Source of the DNA: Thermoplasmatales archaeon SG8-52-3
Lineage (GTDB): Archaea; Thermoplasmatota; E2; DHVEG-1
Assembly (NCBI GenBank): GCA_001595915.1
Contig: LSSG01000062.1
Span: 1-38,990, forward strand
Reading direction: 5' to 3'
DNA length: 38,990 nt
The notes below the pieces were generated by a model, which was not told the origin of the DNA, made no database searches, and was given only the letters and a program-made list of their open reading frames with translations. Position numbers and translations under genes: made by a program. Of the stretch, positions 26,570-35,487 are shown piece after piece. Position 1 is the first letter of the stretch. Every line of letters starts with the position of its first letter.

Positions 26570-26617
26570 CATTTAAATATTGATTATATAATATCTAATA
26601 ATTAAAGGAGTTAAAAT

Positions 26618-28363
26618 ATGAAGAAGATATTTACAATACTAATACTTCAAATCTTAATATTTAGTACAATTGGAGCAATTGCTATACAGACATCTATTAA
26701 TTCAGATGAAAAAGTAATAAGTGAATCATTACTAATTTCAAAACCAGAAATTATTAGTGAAAATGAGTTTTTATCTATAACTTTTAAAGAAGAAAATTCT
26801 TATATTTTAGAACCAAAAAGTCCTATGATTCCTATAGTAACAAAAGTTTATACTCTACCTTTTAGATCAAAAATTAAAAATGTTGAAGTAATTTATAAAG
26901 GAAGAAATGAAATTTTATTATCAAAACCAATTAAACTTAATGAAAATCCAACACCATTAGGTTTAAATGAAAATTTAGAACAAGATAATGAGATTTACAT
27001 TAATTCTGAAAGGTTTCCACAGGTTGAATTTAATTATAGGACTGGAAGTGGGATATCAAATAATGAAAATGTTTTATTTTTAACAGTACAGTGTTATCCT
27101 TTATGGTATAATCAAGCTGAAAATATCTTATATTATTGTGATAATCTTGAAATTTCTATATCTTATGAGGAGGGAAATTATAAAAGTACTGCTAGTACAA
27201 ATTATGATCTTGTGATAATCTCATCTAAAACTTTTTCTTCAACTCTTCAGAAATTTATTGATCATAAAAATAGTCACGGCATCAATTCCTATTTCAAAGA
27301 TGTAGAAGAGATATATACAGAGTTTTCTGGTAGAGACAAACCTGAACAAATCAAAAACTACATTAAATATGCTCATGAGAATTTTAATATTTCATATGTT
27401 CTTATAGTCGGTAGTCCTGAATATGTACCAATCAGACATACAGCTATTGGTTGGCAACATTCATCAATGGACCTCCCAACGGACCTATATTATTCTGATT
27501 TTTATGATGAATATGGAGATTTCTGTACGTGGGATTCAAATGATAATGACATTTTTGGTGAATATAACTGGGATGACGGTAACATTGATGATGTTGATCT
27601 TTATGCTGATGTTTATTTGGGACGAATTCCTTGCAGAAATAATCTTGATTTAAATATTATAATTAAAAAAATAATTAATTATGAAAATAATGCTTATGGG
27701 TCAGATTGGTTTAATAGAATTTTGCTACTTGGTGGTGATACTTTTCCCAATCATGGAATAATTGAAGGAGAATATGTAACTAGTCTAATTGCTGAAGAAA
27801 TGACTGATTTTAATCCAGTATTTCTATGGACTTCTGAAAATACTTTCAACCCAATTAATATTAATTCTGAAGCTAGAAAAGGTGCTGGATTTATTAGTTA
27901 TTCAGGTCATGGCTATATTCACGGTTTTGGTACTTCTCCACCAAATGTTGAGAGAAGAATTGAATATTTCACTTGGTACCTTCCCGGTATGTCTAATGGT
28001 AATAAATTACCAATTATATTTTTTGATGCATGTGATACTGCAACCTTGGACCATAAGATATTAAATATTGTTAAATTCCCAGGTTTTGCTTATAGTATTG
28101 TTAAAAAACCCTTTGGAGGTGCTATTGCCTCAATTGGTGCTACTCGTGTTGCCTTTACAGACGTTGATTGGCATGGTGTCAATGGTGGTGCTGGTTATTT
28201 AAACCTACACTTTTTTATGAACTATGAAGAAGGAATTACAGTATCAGAAATGCTTGTAAAATCCCAGAATGATTATATTAATTATGTATTTGAGGATTGT
28301 ATTACTCTTGAGGAATTCATATTAATTGGAGATCCTTCTTTAAAGACAGGTGGATATCCATAA
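26618..28363 (+). CDS. secreted gingipain-like cysteine peptidase (C25)
   Basis: The 581-residue protein has a signal peptide (~1-24) and an N-terminal propeptide-like beta region (~25-190: PMIPIVTKVYTLPF, VEFNYRTG). The C25 caspase-fold domain follows (~195-581): YDLVIISSKTFSSTLQKFIDHKNSHG, YVLIVGSPEYVPI, PTDLYYSDF, VYLGRIPCRN. The catalytic His431 is in SYSGHGY and Cys472 in FFDACDTA; the terminal FILIGDPSLKTGG is typical. There is no PKD module and no tail. The start ATG has AAGGAG upstream. It likely cleaves proteins outside the cell. It forms a pair with the downstream C25-like gene (22 bp apart). Confidence 0.94.
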   Translation: MKKIFTILILQILIFSTIGAIAIQTSINSDEKVISESLLISKPEIISENEFLSITFKEENSYILEPKSPMIPIVTKVYTLPFRSKIKNVEVIYKGRNEILLSKPIKLNENPTPLGLNENLEQDNEIYINSERFPQVEFNYRTGSGISNNENVLFLTVQCYPLWYNQAENILYYCDNLEISISYEEGNYKSTASTNYDLVIISSKTFSSTLQKFIDHKNSHGINSYFKDVEEIYTEFSGRDKPEQIKNYIKYAHENFNISYVLIVGSPEYVPIRHTAIGWQHSSMDLPTDLYYSDFYDEYGDFCTWDSNDNDIFGEYNWDDGNIDDVDLYADVYLGRIPCRNNLDLNIIIKKIINYENNAYGSDWFNRILLLGGDTFPNHGIIEGEYVTSLIAEEMTDFNPVFLWTSENTFNPININSEARKGAGFISYSGHGYIHGFGTSPPNVERRIEYFTWYLPGMSNGNKLPIIFFDACDTATLDHKILNIVKFPGFAYSIVKKPFGGAIASIGATRVAFTDVDWHGVNGGAGYLNLHFFMNYEEGITVSEMLVKSQNDYINYVFEDCITLEEFILIGDPSLKTGGYP

Positions 28364-28385
28364 AATAGTATTGAAGTGAATATAT

Positions 28386-31019
28386 ATGAATAATGCTCTT
28401 AAATTATCTTTAGTATTTGTAATAATTCTTTTATTTGTTACACCAACGAGTTTGGTTGCTAATACAGAAAATACAATTCCCATTAAACAAGATGGAAGGT
28501 TATTATCCAAATTACAATGGTATTCTCCAAATGGAGAATTACCAGGGACTTATGAGGATTATTTATTGGAGCATCCCAACAAACCAATAGTATTTTTTGA
28601 ATCTAAACATTATGAGCCCTATACTATAACTTCAAGTAAGTCAATTTCACTTCTTGTTGATCAATTATTATATCTAAACATAAAATCAGCTATCAATGAA
28701 TATATATCAGATCTTCAAGCACAAGGTTATTTTGTTTATCTAGATAAAATCCTTGGCGGATCTGCAGAGGATATCAAACAGTGGGTAAAAGATAGGTATT
28801 ATACTGGTTGTGAAGGTTTTGTTTTTATCGGTGATATTATAGCTGCATGGGCTGAAGTGTCTGGTTCTGTTTTTCCTTGTGATCTATTTTATATGGACTT
28901 AGACGGTAATTGGGAGGATCAAGATACCGATGGCGACTACGAGATACATACTGAAGGTAATGGAGACATGGGTCCAGAAGTCTTTGTAGGTAGAATCTAT
29001 GCAAAATCCTTAAATTATGAAACAGAAGAAAATATGATCAACGATTATTTTTCAAAAGTTCATGCTTATCGTACAGGTGACCTTACTCAAAACTGGAAGA
29101 GTCTTGAATATATTGATGAAGATTGGTTTAATATGGATGTTTACCTACGATATATATATGGACAAAATGTAACTCGTTTTGATTCGGGTTACAATACTAC
29201 AGCAATGGGATATTTAGAACAACTTGATCAAGGACCACATTTTGTACAAGTCGGAGCCCATAGTTATTCTGGAGGACATCATTTTGGTACGCGTCCAACT
29301 GAATCTGCAAGTTATGCTCATACATATATCTATAGTCCAACAACTCGTTATGCAAAACTTCTAATGGGATGTGATGATGGTATCAAAATCTGGTTAAACT
29401 CTGAAAATGTTTATACAAATGATAGATATGGTGAGTGGAATCCTGATAATTTTGAAGTTGAAGTAAGATTAAATGAAGGGTGGAACAATTTATTGTGTAA
29501 AATTAGTCAAGAAGGAGGTACTTACTATTTTTCAGTTCGTTTAACAGATTTAAACTACAATACATTTGATGATCTTGAATATCAAATAAATGATCCAGAC
29601 TTTTATGATGGAGAAGCTAAATTTATTAGAAGTTGGTTATTAAATGGTTTTCATCAAGACATTTCTGATAACTTCTGGTATTATTTAACAACTAATTATC
29701 TTGGTGTAGATGAAGATAGTATCAATCCAGAAGAAGGCGAGGTTATGGGGGAAAATACCTGGACCTGTTATGATTCTGGGAATCCTTATATTGATTTGAG
29801 TGACCATTGTGATAATGCAGATTTTGGGGTTTGCTATGCTTTTGCTAGAGTTAATACTATTACAAGTTCATCCTGTCAGTTATGGCTAGGATATGATGAT
29901 GGTGCACGTGTTTGGTTAAATGGTAATGAAGTGTTATATGACAATAGATATGGTGGTTTTGAAGCTGATATGACAAAGATAAATATCACGCTTGAACCAG
30001 GAGAAAACAGATTATTAATTAAAATTTCAGAATGGATGGGTGACCATGGTTTTAGTGCTCGTTTTTGTAAAAATGATGGAAGTCCTGTTGAAGGATTGAC
30101 TTATGATCCTCCACCTGCTCCAATATCTTATATTGGAAAATGGCTGATTAATGGTCCATATTTTAATCCTGATTTATCAACTAGACTTTCAGAAGATTAT
30201 CTAGGTGGTGAAGAAAATACAACTCCTAGTGAAGGAGACCTTGCACCTTTCAACACCTGGGAAAGTGGTATTGGAAACGGTTGTCCATTTAATCTTGGGG
30301 AATACTTTAACTATGGTGGTTGGGTCCTTTCAGAAGATATTCAAAAACATAATCCTCCAGTATTGTTTTATAATCTATTTGCATGTGGGCCAGGGCGTTT
30401 TACAGATGAAAACTATCTAGCTGGCGCATATATATTTAATACTGATTATTCACTTATTACAATAGCTTCTTCAAAAAGTGGAAGTATGCTTAATTTTGAT
30501 GATTTCAATAAACCATTAAGTGAACATAAAACTATTGGAGATGCATTCAAAGAGTGGTTTGATGCACAAGCGCCTTATGTTTTGTGGGAAAAAGAATGGT
30601 ATTATGGAATGGTGGTTTGTGGAGATCCTACTTTATTTATAATAAATAATGACAATCCAAAATCTCCAGAGATAAATGGTCCAATTAATGGAAAAGTAAG
30701 AACAAATTATAATTATATCTTTAAATCAAATGATTCTGAAAATGATGAAATTTATTACTATATCGATTGGGGTGATGGAACAAATAGCGGATGGCTAGGT
30801 CCATATCCATCAGGTCATGAAATTGAACTAAGTCACACTTGGAAAATAAATAAAACCTATGAAATTAAAGCACGTGTAAAAGATGAAAATAACCTTTTAA
30901 GCCCATGGACTACTCTAGAAGTAATTATTCCCAGAACATATCAAGGTAGAATCTATGACTGGTTAGATACACATCCTTTTTTAAAATATTTAATTCAAGT
31001 TCTTCAAAATATTTTTTAA
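28386..31019 (+). CDS. C25-like secreted peptidase with modules inserted between catalytic His and Cys, plus PKD module and tail
   Basis: The 877-residue protein has a signal peptide (~1-25). The first half of a C25-like fold (~85-300) shows FVFIGDI, CDLFYMDLDGNW, GPEVFVGRIYA and candidate His292 (QVGAHSYSGG). The second half (~645-755) shows candidate Cys667 (YNLFACGPGRF) and VVCGDPTLFI. Between them lie ~375 residues; the neighbouring C25 has 41. They contain repeated units with CDDGIKIWLNSENVY and YDDGARVWLNGNEVLYDNR (carbohydrate-binding/PA14-like) and WLLNG...NYLG, WLING...DYLG half-units. Then come the shared module (~758-845, YYYIDWGDGTNSGWLGPY) and a tail beginning IPRTYQ. It follows the gingipain-like gene in an apparent operon. 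Whether it is an active peptidase is uncertain. Confidence 0.85.
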   Translation: MNNALKLSLVFVIILLFVTPTSLVANTENTIPIKQDGRLLSKLQWYSPNGELPGTYEDYLLEHPNKPIVFFESKHYEPYTITSSKSISLLVDQLLYLNIKSAINEYISDLQAQGYFVYLDKILGGSAEDIKQWVKDRYYTGCEGFVFIGDIIAAWAEVSGSVFPCDLFYMDLDGNWEDQDTDGDYEIHTEGNGDMGPEVFVGRIYAKSLNYETEENMINDYFSKVHAYRTGDLTQNWKSLEYIDEDWFNMDVYLRYIYGQNVTRFDSGYNTTAMGYLEQLDQGPHFVQVGAHSYSGGHHFGTRPTESASYAHTYIYSPTTRYAKLLMGCDDGIKIWLNSENVYTNDRYGEWNPDNFEVEVRLNEGWNNLLCKISQEGGTYYFSVRLTDLNYNTFDDLEYQINDPDFYDGEAKFIRSWLLNGFHQDISDNFWYYLTTNYLGVDEDSINPEEGEVMGENTWTCYDSGNPYIDLSDHCDNADFGVCYAFARVNTITSSSCQLWLGYDDGARVWLNGNEVLYDNRYGGFEADMTKINITLEPGENRLLIKISEWMGDHGFSARFCKNDGSPVEGLTYDPPPAPISYIGKWLINGPYFNPDLSTRLSEDYLGGEENTTPSEGDLAPFNTWESGIGNGCPFNLGEYFNYGGWVLSEDIQKHNPPVLFYNLFACGPGRFTDENYLAGAYIFNTDYSLITIASSKSGSMLNFDDFNKPLSEHKTIGDAFKEWFDAQAPYVLWEKEWYYGMVVCGDPTLFIINNDNPKSPEINGPINGKVRTNYNYIFKSNDSENDEIYYYIDWGDGTNSGWLGPYPSGHEIELSHTWKINKTYEIKARVKDENNLLSPWTTLEVIIPRTYQGRIYDWLDTHPFLKYLIQVLQNIF

Positions 31020-31104
31020 AAATCTCAACTCAAATTTAAACCTTATTTTAAACAAATATATATACCAAAAGCAGAATCTGTTTTAAAACCTCCAGGAGAT
31101 GGGA

Positions 31105-32232
31105 ATGAATAAAAAATTTCTGATAATTATGATATTATTGATTTTTATAATTTTATCGATGAATGGATGTACAGAAAATGAAACATCAATTGAAAATGTA
31201 ACATCTGAAAATGGTAATGATTTTTTTAACTATCCTCCTGTTGATTTAAGTAAAGTTGCTTTCATAGAACCAATGGGAAGTATGATTGGAAACCATGTGA
31301 CACCGATTGATCACCAATATTATCCATCAACTGATTTTTTTGAAGGTCAAGAAATGAAAATTGATGTATACTCACCTGGTGAAGGAACAATTACAAATAT
31401 TCAACATATGGGATCATTTGATAGTGTTATGGATGATTATAGAATAGTAATTCAACATACTGATATGGTCTCAAGTGTTTTTATTCATGTTGATAATCTA
31501 TCAGACAAAATCGTACAGTTTGCACCTCCTGATGGAGGATATATAAGTGTAAATATCCCTGTTTCAGCAGGGGAAATTATTGGTAACTATAGTGGTTCTG
31601 TTGATTACAATATCGTTGATTATAATATTATACTACCTGGATTTGTAAACCCAGAAAGTTATGAAGCAGAACCATGGAAAATTCACACTCCTGATCCTTT
31701 TGATTATTTTAATAATAAAATAAAAACTCAATTAATTGATAAATGCCTAAGGTCTGAAACACCTTTCGGTGGAAAAATTGATCATGATATTGATGGAAGG
31801 TTAGTCGGTAATTGGTTTTTAGAAGGAACAAATGGTTATGGTGGGCTTGAACCAGAAAATTATTGGATAGGTCATCTTGCAATTTCGTATAATAGTGTAG
31901 ATCCAGATCATGTTATAGTTTCCTTTGGTTCATATCAGAATGAGCCAAGACAATTTGCAGTGAAAGAAAATAAACCAGACCCTGCAAATATTAGCATTGA
32001 ATCAGGTCTTGTCAAGTATGAGCTTGTTGATTATGACTTTTACAATGCAAGTATTAGATGGGATAGAGAAAGTCTTGTTAAAGGTCTAAAAATTGAAAAT
32101 TATGATAATGTTCATGGAGTTGTTTTATTTCAATTAAACGAAGATAGAAAACTAAAAGTCGAGATTTTTCCTGATAAAAGAGCCCAGGATGTAAGTGGTT
32201 TTACTGAGAATGCTTTAATTTATGTAAGATAA
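31105..32232 (+). CDS. lipoprotein with M23/LytM-like beta domain
   Basis: I start at ATG 31105, because AGGAG (31094-31098) is 6 nt upstream; the ATG at 31099 abuts that site. The 375-residue product has a lipoprotein signal peptide (IILSMNGCTEN; the Cys would be lipidated). Residues ~65-200 show an order like a LytM/M23 fold: VYSPGEGTITNI, DYRIVIQHTD, SSVFIHVDNLS, VPVSAGEIIGNYSG-like spacing. The zinc ligands are not convincingly complete (DH in TPIDHQ, IQHT, IHVD), so it may be non-catalytic. The C-terminal half is a beta domain of unknown function. Likely anchored on the outer face of the membrane; its substrate is unknown. Confidence 0.78.
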   Translation: MNKKFLIIMILLIFIILSMNGCTENETSIENVTSENGNDFFNYPPVDLSKVAFIEPMGSMIGNHVTPIDHQYYPSTDFFEGQEMKIDVYSPGEGTITNIQHMGSFDSVMDDYRIVIQHTDMVSSVFIHVDNLSDKIVQFAPPDGGYISVNIPVSAGEIIGNYSGSVDYNIVDYNIILPGFVNPESYEAEPWKIHTPDPFDYFNNKIKTQLIDKCLRSETPFGGKIDHDIDGRLVGNWFLEGTNGYGGLEPENYWIGHLAISYNSVDPDHVIVSFGSYQNEPRQFAVKENKPDPANISIESGLVKYELVDYDFYNASIRWDRESLVKGLKIENYDNVHGVVLFQLNEDRKLKVEIFPDKRAQDVSGFTENALIYVR

Positions 32233-32339
32233 TACCTAATAATTATAAAGGAATAACATTAAATAATTAATAACAATAAAAGAAAAAATCCATAATTACA
32301 ATATAATATTATTTGAATAGTGTTTAGAATGGTGAAAAA

Positions 32340-32714
32340 ATGAGAAAAAAACTAATTGTAATTTGCTTAACTTATTTTTTTATAATTGTTTGTTTAAGTG
32401 GATGTTTTGAAAGTTCTGATAAAACAAATTTTAAAAACAAATTTTTAGGTAGCTGGATAGGCACTTCTTTTTTTGAAAACGTTTCAAATAATATATCACT
32501 AACATTTTTTGAAGATAATACTGCAAAGCAGGAAGATGAGAATGCTCATATTCACTGGTTTACTTTTGATGTTGATGATAAATACTTAAAACTAATGTTA
32601 CCAGAATTACCAAAAGAGTATGCTATCTACTATAGATATGAATTTTCTAACAACAATACTGAATTAACTCTTACAAATGAAAGTCTTGATACTATTTTAC
32701 TAAACAAACAATAA
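32340..32714 (+). CDS. small lipoprotein, lipocalin-like/DUF5640-like
   Basis: The 124-residue protein has a lipobox (VCLSGCFES). Mature residues look like a single beta-barrel or sandwich: FLGSWIGTSFF, ISLTFFEDNTAKQ, WFTFDVDDKYLKL, YYRYEFSNNNTELTLTN. This is the usual pattern of small GxW-start lipocalin-like lipoproteins in archaea, whose ligand is unknown. GGTG precedes the ATG by a few bases. It follows the M23-like lipoprotein by ~107 bp, enough for its own promoter. Confidence 0.75.
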   Translation: MRKKLIVICLTYFFIIVCLSGCFESSDKTNFKNKFLGSWIGTSFFENVSNNISLTFFEDNTAKQEDENAHIHWFTFDVDDKYLKLMLPELPKEYAIYYRYEFSNNNTELTLTNESLDTILLNKQ

Positions 32715-32731
32715 TACAATCTAATTAGTAT

Positions 32732-33376
32732 TTAATTATTCCATTTTTTTAAGAATTCTTCAGCTTTAATTTTCAATGTTTTTCTGGAACTATTACGCTG
32801 TTTTTCTACAAATGAAAAAACTTCTTTTTTATTTTCAACCTTTTCAAAAAACATATCAAATGATTCGATTGCTTGTTCTGCAATAACCTTTTTGCATTCT
32901 AATGTAAGATGGGGTGTTGTTTTGATCTTTTCAACTTTTAAAAGTTCATTTGTAATTTTATTTATAAGATGAGGTTTTGCTATGCCAATTTTACCTGAAT
33001 GACCCACTACATTTGCTACCGTGACCATATAATCATTATCAATAAAACTAAAATATTTTTCAAAAATTTTCTCAAACTTATTATTCTTATCAATTCTCGT
33101 TAAATTGGCAATAATTGCCATTGATTGCCAAATAAGAATTCTATATTGACTATCTAAAAGGTTGATGAAAAAATCCATGTGTGGATATAGTTTTTCTGGA
33201 TTCTCTTTACTTATATCCATTAAAACCTTTCCACATCCATATCTAACAGCTGCTTTTGACGATGTCATTCCATTAATTATTTCTGGAATTAAATCATAAT
33301 TATTTTTTACTTTTTTAAAAAGTTCTTCTTTTGAAATTGTTTTATCAGCTAATTTTTCAACAATTTTTGTATTCAT
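32732..33376 (-). CDS. HEAT-repeat-like cytoplasmic protein
   Basis: I start at ATG 33376, with AGGT close upstream; the in-frame TTG at 33391 is less likely. The ~214-residue product has no signal peptide and is almost wholly helical. Repeats suggest HEAT/armadillo units: NGMTSSKAAVRYGCGKVLMDIS, FFINLLDSQYRILIWQSMAIIANL, VANVVGHSGKIGIAKPHLINKI. The C-terminus is lysine-rich (RKTLKIKAEEFLKKW). Such proteins mediate protein-protein contacts; the partner is unknown. It is convergent with the small lipoprotein gene (17 bp between stops). Confidence 0.8.
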   Translation of the reverse strand: MNTKIVEKLADKTISKEELFKKVKNNYDLIPEIINGMTSSKAAVRYGCGKVLMDISKENPEKLYPHMDFFINLLDSQYRILIWQSMAIIANLTRIDKNNKFEKIFEKYFSFIDNDYMVTVANVVGHSGKIGIAKPHLINKITNELLKVEKIKTTPHLTLECKKVIAEQAIESFDMFFEKVENKKEVFSFVEKQRNSSRKTLKIKAEEFLKKWNN

Positions 33377-33514
33377 ATGATACCTAAACAAAAAAGGATA
33401 TTTAAAATTCTTTAATATATATTAATAATTTGGTATGTTTATTAAGCGGAATTATTAAATATTAATAATAATATTCATTTAATAACATCTTTTAATAAGA
33501 GCGGAGGTAAGAAT

Positions 33515-34801
33515 ATGAAAAGTAAAAAAAATAAATTAATAGGAGCTGGTATTTTCATTATATCTTTTTTGTTGATTTTATCATCAAGTGTTACAATTGC
33601 AAACACTGTTGAAAAAAATCTAACAGAAGAACCTGATACAGCAGACCTAGATTATTCGGAAAATTTTAATTATAACAATGAAGTAAACGAAATTGGTATT
33701 TTGCAAAAAATTACTTGTTATGCATCCAATCTTCATAATGACCCAAATGACAATCTTGCATGGTTCTATTCAGATACTCCAGATGACTTCACTCACATTG
33801 CAGATATATCTTCTGTAGATTTCCTTGGAGGAGGATGTTTTTCAGGTGATTTTGAAGATAATATTTGGTGGGGCTGTGAATATAGTGCAGTAGAAGATAG
33901 CAATATCTGGCAAATAGATGAAGAAACAGGTGCTATGAATCTAGTTGGAAATGCTGGCGTTGGTTTGAATGGTCTTGCGTATGATCCTTCAACAGATACT
34001 TTATACGGATGTGGAAGTACTGACCTTTTCATAATAAATAAAGATACAGGTGATGCAACAACAGTTGGTCCATTTGGTACTGGTGGATTAATGATTGGTA
34101 TTGCATGTGATAGTAATGGTAAAATTTATGGTGAAGACCTTGGAACAGACTCTCTTTATGATATAGATCCTGCAACTGGTACGGCTACATTGATTGGACC
34201 AATTGGTATTAACCTAAACTATGCTCAAGATATTGCATATGATAAAGACCATGATATATTATATAGTACTGGATATAAGGGAAGCAGTAATGGTGGTGGA
34301 GCATTAGGCACACTTGATTTAAACGATGGTCATTATACATATATTGGTGATTTTCCAATTGGAGTAAATGGCGTTCCTTCTGAAATTGCCTGCTTTGCTA
34401 TTCCTTATGGAGCACCAAATGCACCACCGGAAGCACCAGATATTGATGGACCTCTTGAAGGACCAGCAAAAGAAGAATTAACCTGGACTTTTCATTCTCA
34501 AGATCCTAACGGTGATGAAGTAAAATATTTCATTAATTGGGGAGATGGTTCATCAGAAGAAACAGATTGTTTTCCATCATGTACACCAGTTAATGCATCT
34601 CATACATATGAAAAACAAGGAAAATACGAAATAAAAGCATATGCAAAAGAATGTGGCACTGCAGAAGAATATGAAAGCGAAACAACAACGTTTGGAGTTG
34701 CTATCCCAAGAGCTAGATCAGCATATTATCCGATGTTTCTGAGGATATTCGAACGTTTTCCAAATACCTTTATAATTCTCAGAACACTATTAGAGATTTA
34801 A
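33515..34801 (+). CDS. secreted propeller-like protein with Ig/PKD module and canonical C-terminal tail
   Basis: The 428-residue protein has a signal peptide (~1-31). A propeller-like region (~70-295) has the repeats NGLAYDPSTDTLYG, DKDTGDATTVGPFG-type, DPATGTATLIGPIGINLNYAQD. It is paralogous to residues ~80-300 of the giant protein at 1864. The shared module follows (~300-397, YFINWGDGSSEETD), then a clear tail beginning IPRARS with the core RIFERFPNTFIILRTLL. Ribosome site GGAGGT at 33502-33507. No enzymatic motif is seen; it is probably a surface scaffold or binding protein. A T-rich bidirectional terminator follows. Confidence 0.9.
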   Translation: MKSKKNKLIGAGIFIISFLLILSSSVTIANTVEKNLTEEPDTADLDYSENFNYNNEVNEIGILQKITCYASNLHNDPNDNLAWFYSDTPDDFTHIADISSVDFLGGGCFSGDFEDNIWWGCEYSAVEDSNIWQIDEETGAMNLVGNAGVGLNGLAYDPSTDTLYGCGSTDLFIINKDTGDATTVGPFGTGGLMIGIACDSNGKIYGEDLGTDSLYDIDPATGTATLIGPIGINLNYAQDIAYDKDHDILYSTGYKGSSNGGGALGTLDLNDGHYTYIGDFPIGVNGVPSEIACFAIPYGAPNAPPEAPDIDGPLEGPAKEELTWTFHSQDPNGDEVKYFINWGDGSSEETDCFPSCTPVNASHTYEKQGKYEIKAYAKECGTAEEYESETTTFGVAIPRARSAYYPMFLRIFERFPNTFIILRTLLEI

Positions 34802-34810
34802 AATAAAAAA

Positions 34811-34838
34811 TCTCTCTTTTTCCTTTTTTTAAAAAAAA
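34811..34838. terminator. T-rich/A-rich bidirectional terminator between convergent genes
   Basis: A pyrimidine tract (TCTCTCTTTTTCCTTTTTTT) is followed by A8. It separates the convergent stops at 34801 and 34839. Oligo-T tracts are the usual termination signals in archaea, so both genes could use it. Confidence 0.5.
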
Positions 34839-35240
34839 TTATATTCTTTCAAAAACAAAAGCAAATAAAATCCATTCTTCATCAAAATCAAAAGATCCTT
34901 TAGGGAGTTCTTGATTTATCCCATAAATAAATGCAGTTACATTTTTTAGATTATTTACAATTAATTTAATAGGAAAAAATCTAATTATAACAAACTGTGC
35001 ATGATTAAATTTGATTATGCCGAAATTTCCTAAAGGGCCAAACTGTCTACCATTACTTGCATTTCCATGGACTAGAACTCTAAAGTAAAACTTTGGAATT
35101 ATTCCTGAGGGAAATGAAGAATCTGGTAAGGTATTTATTTTATTGTCTTGGGATAATACACCAATAAAACAAGAGTTTGTTAGTAGAGCTACTAATATGA
35201 AAATTGACACTATCCTCCCATTCAAATTTACCAGCCTCAA
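34839..35240 (-). CDS. small secreted protein of unknown function
   Basis: The 133-residue frame has a hydrophobic N-terminal segment (IVSIFILVALLTNSCFIGVLS), which reads as a signal peptide or lipobox-like leader. A beta-rich domain follows (KFYFRVLVHGNAS, FGIIKFNHAQFVIIRFFPIKLIVNN, NVTAFIYGINQ, WILFAFVFER). I do not recognise the family. The start is uncertain: TTG 35240 is used here, but TTG 35225 has GAGG 9 nt upstream and a GTG further in is close to GGGAGG. All lie before the hydrophobic segment. It is convergent with the propeller gene. Confidence 0.6.
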   Translation of the reverse strand: MRLVNLNGRIVSIFILVALLTNSCFIGVLSQDNKINTLPDSSFPSGIIPKFYFRVLVHGNASNGRQFGPLGNFGIIKFNHAQFVIIRFFPIKLIVNNLKNVTAFIYGINQELPKGSFDFDEEWILFAFVFERI

Positions 35241-35375
35241 ATGATATTTAATTTCTACTATTTATAATTTTTATAAATTTTATTTATAATATAATAAATA
35301 ATTAATAATCAATACATATCAAAATCTATTAACAATGAAATTTTCAAAAAAAATATAAAAATTTTAGCCCAAAAG

Positions 35376-35385
35376 TATAAATATT
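35376..35385 (+). promoter_or_regulatory. TATA box of the DUF2178-XRE operon
   Basis: TATAAATATT lies ~108 bp before the ATG at 35488. Initiation ~27 bp downstream would fall at ~35408, exactly where the repeat cluster 35410-35461 begins. A second AT-rich element (TTATATACATA, from 35391) is an alternative. Confidence 0.4.
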
Positions 35386-35409
35386 TGATGTTATATACAT
35401 ATCACATAA

Positions 35410-35461
35410 TGTTAGAAATATATAATAAAATGTTATTTCTAACAAATAATAAGTTAGAAAT
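35410..35461. promoter_or_regulatory. operator cluster of GTTAGAAAT repeats before the XRE operon
   Basis: Three copies of GTTAGAAAT lie in 52 bp: direct at 35411-35419, inverted at 35436-35444, and direct at 35453-35461. The first two belong to a perfect 11-bp inverted repeat (TGTTAGAAATA / TATTTCTAACA). The two direct copies are 42 bp apart, about four helical turns. The cluster lies between the TATA box and the ribosome site, fitting autorepression by the XRE protein encoded in the operon. Confidence 0.65.
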
Positions 35462-35487
35462 GGATAATAAAAAAGGAGGTAAAAAAA

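Noticed and set aside
35410-35461. Repeat cluster as a CRISPR array or mobile-element end
   Set aside because: There are only three 9-bp units, one inverted, with short spacers; no cas gene or transposase is present. An operator is the simpler reading.
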